Source: Symsagittifera roscoffensis | Lineage: Eukaryota > Xenacoelomorpha > Acoela > Convolutidae | NCBI RefSeq assembly: GCF_963678635.1 | Contig: NC_087062.1 | Location: 19,705,789 to 19,769,788, forward strand | Length of the DNA: 64,000 bases | Reading direction: 5' to 3' | Shown: in pieces, positions 56,290-64,000 of the stretch | How the letters are laid out: every line of letters begins with the position of its first letter | How positions within the stretch are numbered: position 1 is the stretch's first letter | Made by a program: the position numbers and the translations under genes | Notes under the pieces: generated by a model | What the model was told of the DNA's origin: nothing | The model's database searches: none | Seen by the model: only the letters and a program-made list of their open reading frames with translations

Positions 56290-57040
56290 TTATGAGTATT
56301 TCGAGGGTATTGGCATACAATGCGACACCCTCGTCTCAGCATCTGGATGTTTGATGGAAGTGAATTTTTGAACGAAGTTTTTATCTGGGTCAGAGCTTAG
56401 CAGTGTTGATTCATAACTCAATTCCAAATTCCAGTCTGACGATTTTTTAACTGGCGAGACATAAAGCCATAATCCAAGCATCGATTTTTTGTTTCTCGTA
56501 AATGAAGAGCACGCGACAATAAATATCCAGTTTCCACATAAGAACGCTTTGGATGTTTTGCCAATTGCCTCTGATTTTGCTTCAAATATATTTTCAATTT
56601 GCAAAGGAAATATAAGAGGCTCTGGTTCTCGAGTTTGATTGAAATTTCTGCGTTGAATCCAGTTTCAAGAAGGTACTTGATTTCTAAGCTTAACTTTTCA
56701 TGACTATCGCCACGTCCCAAGAACTTCTTAATTTCGTCTCGTGTCCTTGCATACGAGTTCAGCTTTTCCTTATCAGTTGAAAGTTTCTTCATTTCATTGG
56801 AAACTTGTAGGATCATTAGATCAACGTTGCCCAGCATTGTCACAAGCTTCACTCCACGCTCGGTCAGAAAATCATTGTAGCTCCTGATGACATGTCCCGA
56901 ATGACTCTTTTCAAAGCAAGTCAGACATAGCTGAAAACTGCAGTCATCGCACCAGAAAAGAGGATCTTTAGTATGAACGCATGGTTGGCCCTTCTGCTTT
57001 ATAGATCGCCTTTCGGGTTTCGCTATCGCCACGTCCTTAG
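56290..57040 (-). pseudogene. RING-less duplicate of the RING-B-box gene
   Basis: Duplicate of 51030-52103. It starts at the codons corresponding to about residue 82 (IAKPERRSIKQKGQ), so the start codon, the RING finger and about 130 bp of upstream DNA are deleted in one step (junction at about 57039). B-box, helix and MATH-like regions remain, but a one-base change near 56645 shifts the frame, and the 3' end is replaced by unrelated sequence after PSK. Open stretches of 204 and 104 residues remain. I take it as a pseudogene. Confidence 0.85.
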
Positions 57041-58169
57041 TATGCGATTAGATGTTGATTCGGTGAACGCAATTGTAGATTTTGACGAATACCCAACTCT
57101 TTCTAGTATCAGAAACAGTTGATTATCAAGATTAGCTAGACAAGTAAGCTAAAGTCACAGTCAAATGTTGCAAGGTTTCAAAAAAATTTCTGAAATCTGG
57201 AAGTATAATTTATTACGATTTAACTTCACATACAGATCTGAGAGAAACGTTAAATTGCAGTTTTGACTATTTGTTGCTGTTGCTGATGATACCAGATCTT
57301 AAAGTGAACCAAAATCAATTAACTATGTGGGTTATTAAACTCGTGAGTTTGAGTAAAATTATGAGTCGCCGTGTCTTAAAGCGGCTACATAAGTAACGAA
57401 AAAATGCATTTGTATTTCTCGTTGTAGCTCTTCCTTAAGGGTGTGAGATAAGAAAAATTTGAACTCGATGCGATGCAGATTCTGCAACATCGATGCAATA
57501 AAAAATTGGAGTTGTTGAAGAAAAATTAGTTCTAAAGTTACCGTTTTACATTTAAAAAGCAATTTTAGCAGATTTTTTGGCGTCAGTGAAGTTCGCCCTG
57601 TATCTACGATGTTTCCGCCATTTAAACCATATCCGCTAACTTGGTTCTGCTGTATTGGGAATGCATAAAACTGTTTCTGCTCCTTTAAAGAGCTGAAAAT
57701 TTTTCTTTTTGGACTCGCAATTGCAAAATGGGACCACTCATGTGTGAAAAAATGCCGGCTGATTAATTGGTTTTCGGCTGCATCTGATTTATTTTGACGC
57801 GGAATTTTTTTTCAATGCGGAGCTGAGCCTGCTTCGCCGATGCATCGCAATTTTCGACGCTGAGCCTGCTTCGTCGATGCATCGAAATTGTCGACTTTTT
57901 CCCTCAAACAACTTTTCGTTCAGGCGACAGGTCTCGAGTTCGAATCTTGGCCGAACGTTGTTTTCTTTTCCATTATATATGCATGTCTGTATGTATGTAT
58001 TTATACCTTAATTTATTATGGTACCTCGATCCCTTTCAGGCTCCTTTCCACTTGGCCTATCGATAAAGCACGCGACTTCAGAACATAAGGTCTCTGTTTC
58101 GGTCTACGGTGGGACAGTTTTTAAGAGCTGTAAGAAAATGATCTTGGTTTGGAATGGAACCTCAACCTT

Positions 58170-58255
58170 ATTCAGGCCCTTGTCACTTGTTCTATAGTTA
58201 AAGCACGCGCTCTCTGAACTTAAAGTCTAGAGTTCGATTCCGGGCCGGGCCTTCC
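58170..58255 (+). repeat. tRNA-derived SINE head, arm B copy
   Basis: Nearly identical to 53715-53800, with GAGTTCGATTCC and a T6 run. It belongs to the duplicated block. Confidence 0.6.
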
Positions 58256-58346
58256 TTTTTTCGCTGTATGTTGAAAACTTGAAGTTATTTTTTTTTTGAA
58301 AACTTGAATTGTCGGACTATCGATCGTTTAATAAATTTTTTTGTTC

Positions 58347-58561
58347 TGTGAAAAGACGGTTTCGATAGGTAAATTAATCCGTTAAGTTTAGTAACCGTAA
58401 AGTAGAAAGTTAGTCGGAGACAATGAAATGGCGGTCATCCAAAGGTGACAGACAACTCTGAAGGTTAAATACCAGTTAGCGCCAGACAGATAGATAAACT
58501 AGATAGCAGCAACTAGAATGAAACTGAACTCCAATTGTGAACTAATTTAGATACTATGACA
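58347..58561 (-). repeat. Gypsy 3' LTR (element B)
   Basis: A 215-bp LTR with TGTG..GACA ends, followed on the plus strand by ttccctttcttg (the polypurine tract in minus orientation). Nearly identical to the arm A LTR, and somewhat more different from the 5' LTR at 61690. Confidence 0.85.
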
Positions 58562-59118
58562 TTCCCTTTCTTGTGAGAAATGAAGACTTAATTTAAATAC
58601 TGAGTGAAATGTGGTTATGTAAATGAATGAAAGTTAACAACGAGTTTCAGCTAGAGTTTTGGTTAACTGGTATAGGCAAGGTTAAACTAAAGAATTGAGT
58701 TTTTGCCGCTTCACGGCATGCCCTCTCCCTGGACTTAGAATTTTTGTTTTCATGCTTTTCCTCCTTTCTATTTCGTCCCTGGTTTTTCCACTTTTCGGAT
58801 ATTGTCAATCATGACTGCCTCCATTTTATTGACTGCCGTACGTTTCCTTCCCGAACGTCTTGAGCTGGTCTCGTCTAACGAACTTGCCGAATCTTGACTC
58901 GAATACGAAACAAGCCGTTGCTTCCTTCCCCGCTTTTTGCTTTCGGTTTTTGTGGAATTTCCGATTTGTCCTGCGTTACAGCCTCGCCGCGCTCCGTCTA
59001 CTTTCGATTCCCTTCCTTCGTGTCGTGCTTCCTCCGGTTTGTTTCAATCTCCGCCTCTCGTGCAAGAGTACTCCGTCGCTGTCTCGTAAGTGCTTGGTCG
59101 AATTGTTATCGTCTCCGT

Positions 59119-59706
59119 TTATTGACCCCCACTAGATGTTCCTTGTCTTTCCCCTTCAATGTTCGTCCCCGGGTTACTCCCCTTCGGTTCGGTCGCTTGT
59201 ATTTTCGTCGCCAGTGGTAAATAGTCGTCTTCGTCCGATTCCGAGTCCTCCACGTTATCCCTGATTTGGCATTTCTTTTGTTTGCCTGCGGTGCTTTGGT
59301 AGGTGCCTGTGGTGCCTTTTGGGCTAGACGGTCGGTTTGCGAGTAGTTCTCGTTTCAGGTCCCACGGTGTTGGCGGTGCGGCAATCTGACCAGGCGCCCT
59401 TTTCTTCGGAGTGTTGGTCGATTTCAGTGCTACTCCCAATTTTCGAAGGTTAAACAATTCTGGCGGTGCGTTCTGTTTATTAACCACTTTACAATTTCTA
59501 CGGATAATGGACATAACACAATTTTCAGGGTTAACCGGCGGATAACTTTCGCCAGGGTAAACCGAAGGGATTGAAATAATGGTGTTACTTTTAGTGCTCC
59601 GGACTTCTGTTGTAACTGCCTGTATATCTTGGTTTATCTCCTCTACCTCGTCGCTACTGCTAATGCTTGTGTGTCGTTTCAATAATTTCCTGATTTTGCG
59701 TTCCAT
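59119..59706 (-). pseudogene. Gypsy pol linker fused to pol C-terminus
   Basis: Begins MERKIRKLLKRH. The N-terminal half ends in the linker NAPPELFNLR, which in element A leads into the integrase. Here the next residues are KLGVALKS, from the far end of pol, followed by a Pro/Ser/Asp-rich tail with EDSESDEDDYLPL. The open frame therefore results from a clean in-frame deletion of the integrase region, not from a separate gene. Confidence 0.75.
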
Positions 59707-60137
59707 ATTTAGGTTAGATTTTGAGTTTTTGAAGTTTATACAAGTCCATCGAAGAAAAGTATACATCCGCTGTTTTCCGTTCGCATATCGTTTGTCCTAC
59801 GGTATCCATGAGCTCTTCGATATTGGGCATTTGATATTTATTCTTGTGGACTTGTTTATTTAACTCCCCTGAATCTAGCGCTAATTTTACTGATCCACTT
59901 TTTTCACTGTAATTACAATCGCGGAGACGAAGTATTTGTCAGAACATTCTTCCAGTTTTTCGATATGCCCTTGCTGCAAAATTTACTAATTTTCTTATTG
60001 ACTTTATCTTGCAATGTTATCGGTACTCTCCGTCCTTTTTGTTGGATTGGCGTTAACGTTCCGAAAAATTCCCCGTGCACCTTGTAAATCTTAATTTCAC
60101 CGACTCTATGAAAAAGATTATCAAATTTACCATGGGT

Positions 60138-60540
60138 CTAATGAGTCCTCCTCGCTTGACGTTTCGGCCCCGGTTGTCCTCCTTGAACTGACATCACCTT
60201 TTGCTCCGGCGTTCTTTGCTCTATTTGTAATCCCAGATTTGGCATTAGATCCCTCCCAATGATCGACGGCCTGTTTCCTCCTATCACCTTGATTCTTGCT
60301 TCAGTCACCCATCCGTTTGTCTCCAGTGATACGTTCATCGTCCCTAGCAGCTGTAAAGGATTGTTTCCGTAATCCCTGAACTCGTCGTCCTCCGGTGCTG
60401 GCTCCTTTACGTTTACGCCTGCGGTGCCCAACGTTCGTTTCAGTTCTCCAACTGTGAATATTGAGATCGGTGTTCCGCTGTATTTCCAGGCGTTTGTTTG
60501 CCTACCATTTATTTTAACTGGCAGTCAAGCGCCGGCCACT
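60138..60540 (-). pseudogene. Gypsy aspartic protease, inactive
   Basis: The minus-strand frame reads AWKYSGTPISIF, where retroelement proteases have a D-S/T-G active site. The catalytic aspartate is replaced by tyrosine, explained by a single base change. The protease end SIIGRDLMPNLGLQI is well preserved. A stop lies just upstream of the active-site region. Confidence 0.7.
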
Positions 60541-60541
60541 T

Positions 60542-61377
60542 TCAACTCGGTTGCTTCCGAGTTTTTATGGCTATTACAGCATAGTCTCCTGAACTGTCCG
60601 AATCCCACGATCGTTGCCTCTTATCCGGTGTGTTGACCCATCCTACTGAATTTTCGTGCTGCGAATAGACATCCTCAGCGTCGCCTATTTCGCTAACATC
60701 CACATCCTCCTGGTTTTGAATCAGTCCCACCGCAGGTCTCCCCCGGTTAGTCCTCTTTACCCGACAGGTTTTGTCGTAATGTCCGCTCTTTTGGCAAAAA
60801 TTACATGTCGCACTTCTAGCTGGGCATCTAGTTAGATGTTCCGGAGTAAAGTCGGGTTGGTCACAATTATAGTACCTTTTGGATGCTCCCCCTCTCATAC
60901 CTGCTTGTCCCCTGAACGATCCACGGCCGCGCTGTCTGCTGTTTCGGTATCCCCCTCGGATTGTCCCCACCGGTTCCGTTTTAATTTGGAACGCCCTGGC
61001 TTCACCAGTGGTGCCGCTAGTTGTTGCTCCCCCGGTTGTCGAACCATATGATTTAGCATACTTATATCCACGCTCATATGACAACGCGATGCGATACACC
61101 TCCTCTGGTGTCTTTGTTGATCGACATCGCTCGTTCTATGCCTCTCTATTAATAATGTTCACAATGAATACGGTCCTCAGAGTTCTGGTCTCCAAGGTGC
61201 AAAGTTGCATCGTGCTGCTAGTGCGCTTAAAACTGAATGGAACTGCTCCAAGGATTCTCCAATGTGCTGTTTTCTTGCCAATAACTGGAATGTTTCATAA
61301 GTTTCATTTCGTTCTTTCTTGAACTCAGTTTCTATGGCATCTAATACTCTAGGATACCGTGTTGTAGATAGATCCAT
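60542..61377 (-). pseudogene. Gypsy gag with CCHC zinc knuckle
   Basis: The 61377-61177 part carries a capsid-like region (KKERNETYETFQLLARKQ, then GESLEQFHSVLSALAARC). After a frame change, 61099-60542 carries a Gly/Arg-rich segment and a nucleocapsid region with CPARSATCNFCQKSGHYDKTC, the second part of which is a C-x2-C-x4-H-x4-C knuckle. An acidic C-terminus precedes the protease. Frame changes near 61177-61099 break it. Confidence 0.8.
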
Positions 61378-61673
61378 GTGTGGCTTCCTCTTATGCAGTT
61401 CATCTTGCCCTTTTTCCCCAGACTCAATTACAAGTTCGATATTAGAGTTTGTTCAGCCGCCAGCCGATTTTTTCCGTCTACCTCCTCCGGTAGTGCCGTA
61501 ATGTGGGCTGCTGTTAGCGTACTGGCATAGTGAAAGTTTCTCGGATTGATACTGTGTTTGGCCACCATCCCCCATTGAAATCGGTTAAACCAAAACTCCC
61601 ATAGCATTGGTGGCTCTGCGAACGTAGAGGGCCAAAACGACGTAATCCCCAGTCGGTTTTCCCCCCACTTTGA

Positions 61674-61689
61674 CCCGTTGGCTGCGCCA
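61674..61689 (-). other. Primer-binding site of Gypsy element B
   Basis: Read on the minus strand, TGGCGCAGCCAACGGG directly follows the 5' LTR end CACA. A TGG start immediately after the LTR is what a site complementary to a tRNA 3'-CCA end looks like. I cannot say which tRNA. Confidence 0.7.
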
Positions 61690-61903
61690 TGTGAAAAGAC
61701 GGTTTCGATAGGTAAATTAATCCGTTAAGTTTAGTAATCGTAAAGTAGAAAGTTAGTCGGAGACAATGAAATGGCGGTCATCCAAAGGTGACAGACAACT
61801 CCGAAGTTTAAATACCAAGTAGCGCCAGACAGATAGAAAACTAGATAGCAACAACTATGATGAAACTGAACTCCAATTGTGAACTAATTTAGATAATATG
61901 ACA
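61690..61903 (-). repeat. Gypsy 5' LTR (element B)
   Basis: A 214-bp copy of the LTR with TGTG..GACA ends. It is followed by gttc, matching the gttc before 58347. Confidence 0.85.
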
Positions 61904-62545
61904 GTTCTTTCTGTCCAAAATATGGCGTTTCCAAATAACATATAAAATTTCCTTGTTTAAGTAGTTTTAACTGAATTGAAAGTCGTTCTATAGTTGGTAA
62001 GTCTGATTATGTATAATTTTTTTCCCGTTTTTTTTACAAGCTCAAGTGTTTTCAAGTTAAGCTATATCGACTTAGTTACTTGATTGTTTGACGTTTAAAA
62101 ATGCAAAAAATAAGGTTGTATTTTTGTGTGTTTCAAAGAATGGGGCGTAAAGTTTTTCTGTGAGTTTCAAAGTTTTATAGCTCAAAATTTTCTATGACAT
62201 CGTTTTGTTTTCGTCTCAACTGGCGTCTACCCAAGTATTCTCGGCTTAATTGCGGCTCGGTAAAAGATTTTAAATGCTAATTTAATGGCAGTGATTGTAT
62301 TGTTTCACATAGTTTTCTCATAATGAAGATCATTCGAAACAAATTTATGAAGTTTTTTTTTCTTCGATTTGTGTGCTTCCTCAATTTTCAATTTTTTGTC
62401 TGCTCTTGTAGATTGCTATGTTTGTGTTGTATCGCTCGATTCTGTGTGAAAGCACGGGATACATCATAAAATTGACGTTTATGTGAGGTAGTGTATTAAC
62501 ATTCTTAAAAATCAGCAGATGACACTAATTTTCAGGTGTTAGACT
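61904..62545. other. Spacer before the dioxygenase gene
   Basis: AT-rich DNA with a weak copy of the gtctacccaagtattctcggcttaattgc module at about 62225-62255. A ttttcag at 62529-62535, 10 bp before the start codon, may be the acceptor of a 5' untranslated intron. Confidence 0.5.
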
Positions 62546-63737
62546 ATGAGTGTCGCTGAGGATGGAATAGAGAGTGAGTACATTCCAACTATTGATTTCT
62601 CCCTCCTGTCTGCCTCAGTTGAAGATGAAGACCTCAACTTAGAGATGCTAGAGTGGCTGTCTGAACATGTACTGTTTGCTCTCAAAAACACAGGTAAGGA
62701 TAAGACAAACGTTTTGCTGGGCTTAAAAATTGATTCAAAGATCGTTTCGAAACTATTGCCAAAAAATATTTGAGATAGAAAATTTGTATATTTCATCTGC
62801 ATTATAGGTTACTATTTAATTGAATTGCATAATTTATACCACCATAGGCTTTCTATACCTGAAGAACTGTGGCTTGGAGAAAGAGGAAGTGGAGTTGGTG
62901 AACAAATTGTGCAGCGACTTTTTTCAACTGCCTGAAAATGAAAAACAAAAGTTTTCACGGGGCAGCAGTGACGAAAGAAATCATGGATATGTCGGCTACC
63001 AGGCAAGTTTTCTCTAACAAAATGAAATTAGATTTTTAAAAATTTAGTTAAAGTTTTTAAGAATTTAGTCGATCGTCCAGGAGGTTGCCATTCATTCATC
63101 CACTGAGCCTGATGCGTATCATTGAAACGGCTTAATGGCCAAGTGTGACTTAACTTGAACTCAAGTTTGTGTTCAGGTGGAGTCTTTGGATCCTAGACAT
63201 CCCAGTGACCTGAAAGAGGCCTTCAACTTTGTCCCATTTGAGGTGCAGATGTTTGGTCTACAGTGGCCAAATGCACAGTTCGAATCCTGTCTCACTCAAT
63301 TTTATCTGAAGATGAAGAAAATATCTCTGAGACTGCTAATGGCTATTGCCGTTGGTAAGCATGATTAATTTTATTATGTGTTTTGTCGTATTCTTTAAAC
63401 AAGCAAAGCTTGTGCTATATTTTGTAATTTACCATTATTCTTTAAAACAAAACTTTCTTTTCCAAATCATTGCTGAATTTGATTTTTATCAACTTGTCTA
63501 AACTGAATGTTCAGATAAGATATTATCCTGACTCTAACGCGCTCAAAAGTTGTTGGTTACTCCTTTGTTTTCAGGTCTGAATCAAGATGTCAACTTCTTT
63601 TCTGAAAACCATGAAAACATAGGCGGGGAAGGAAACCCGACTGCTATGAGATGTCTCTACTATCCACCTCTTGAGAAGTCGCAGTTAAGCAAAGTCAAAC
63701 CCGGTCAATTGAGGTGTGGGGAACACAGTGATTACGG
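62546..63737 (+). CDS. Isopenicillin-N-synthase-like 2OG-Fe(II) dioxygenase, 5' part
   Basis: Four exons read in consistent phase: 62546-62693, 62848-63002, 63177-63354 and 63575-63737 (about 215 codons); the gene continues beyond the window. The protein begins MSVAEDGIESEYIPTIDFSL; the IPTIDFS start, then GFLYLKNCGL, FFQLPENEKQKF and HGYVGYQ are typical of the DIOX_N domain of this superfamily. The last exon has RCGEHSDYG, whose H-x-D supplies two of the three iron ligands; the third His and the 2OG-binding Arg would lie in downstream exons. Exon 2 ends CAG before GCAAGT, a GC-AG intron. The substrate is unknown; animal members of this group are largely uncharacterised. Confidence 0.88.
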
Positions 63738-64000
63738 GTAAGTGAGGAGTTTTGTTAGCAACTAGTTATTTTTCGATTGAAATATACTTAATTACATTGG
63801 TTAATGCGATAGACCAAACTTAACCCCACCCTCTCAGGAATTCGACACCATGCCGACCCAAAGGGTCCCCCCTTTGTAATATTTGGGATATCCATTTTTG
63901 GCTGACTGACCCTAAAACTTTTTACAGGCGCCTTTAGCGCCAATATATACTTTTTTGAGGGGAGAGCGCGCGCCAAAAAAATAATTTGAGTTCTTGTTTT
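63738..64000. other. Intron of the dioxygenase gene with a GC-rich repeat
   Basis: Begins with a GTAAGT donor. A segment at about 63838-63985 (ggaattcgacaccatgcc, then gcgccaatatatact, then gaggggagagcgcgcg) resembles 16905-17000 in the HFM1 intron. No exon is seen before the window end. Confidence 0.6.

Larger units (their letters stand above)
56304..59444. repeat. Segmental duplication, arm B
   Basis: Second arm of the duplication with 51123-54987, in the same orientation. It holds the RING-less gene copy, the same SINE heads, the LTR at 58347 and the pol C-terminus, and continues into the rest of the Gypsy element. It lacks the LINE insertion of arm A. Confidence 0.9.
58347..61903 (-). 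mobile_element. Ty3/Gypsy element B with both LTRs, internally deleted
   Basis: Minus-strand element with a 5' LTR (61903-61690), a primer-binding site, gag (61377-60542), protease (about 60540-60138), an RNase H to integrase linker fused straight to the pol C-terminus (59706-59119), a polypurine tract and a 3' LTR (58561-58347). It is flanked by a 4-bp direct repeat GTTC on both sides, the expected Gypsy target-site duplication. RT, most of RNase H and all of integrase are deleted. At about 3.6 kb it is a non-autonomous derivative. Confidence 0.87.

Noticed and set aside
59119-59766. An independent 215-residue gene
   Set aside because: It is the Gypsy linker fused to the pol C-terminus by an internal deletion, as shown by the NAPPELFNLR segment shared with element A at 56286.
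60879-61322. Plus-strand 147-codon open frame
   Set aside because: Antisense to the Gypsy gag zinc-knuckle region.

Overview
This window is nuclear DNA of an animal, most likely a marine or soft-bodied invertebrate. The genes have introns with GT-AG or GC-AG borders. The recognisable single-copy genes (CIAO2B, HFM1, RPS23) read as metazoan orthologues. The transposon types present (a reverse transcriptase with a terminal PD-(D/E)XK nuclease, Penelope-like, Jockey/CR1-like LINE, Ty3/Gypsy, MULE-like) are typical of invertebrate genomes. I cannot name the species. The DNA is AT-rich, with long T and A runs, and genes fill only a small part of it.

Layout. 1-3024: two decayed minus-strand retroelement remnants. 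3030-11010: gene-free DNA made of diverged, partly tandem, non-coding repeats. 11365-14071: a 5'-truncated LINE. 14311-14775: intronless CIAO2B. 15403-30651: HFM1/MER3 meiotic DNA helicase; its second exon lies inside a 1.9-kb tandem duplication and is present twice. 30652-37780: repeats. 37781-38839: a RING/B-box gene. 38840-41186: repeats. 41187-42386: RPS23 (three exons), followed to about 47650 by a tandem array that has carried copies of the RPS23 3' tail along with it. 47820-48433: MULE transposase relic. 51030-52103 (minus): a second RING/B-box gene. 53891-61903: Ty3/Gypsy material. The RING gene and its downstream flank are duplicated (51123-54987 and 56304-59444), and the second gene copy has lost its RING finger. 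62546 to the window end: the first four exons of an isopenicillin-N-synthase-like 2-oxoglutarate/Fe(II) dioxygenase, cut off by the window end.

The genes do not form one pathway. They are unrelated housekeeping, meiotic and lineage-specific genes separated by repeats.

I found no new enzymatic or defence system. The strongest unusual signals are: (1) the duplicated 167-nt HFM1 exon, which the reading frame forces to be used one copy at a time; (2) a dispersed short hairpin whose stem shows compensatory changes between copies, set in a long non-coding repeat of conserved module order; (3) a family of small elements with 12-bp inverted ends and a hairpin at each end; (4) repeated duplication of the RPS23 3' end; (5) a RING gene duplicate that lost exactly its RING domain and start. 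Exon borders and repeat edges were read by eye, so repeat edges carry an uncertainty of tens of bases.
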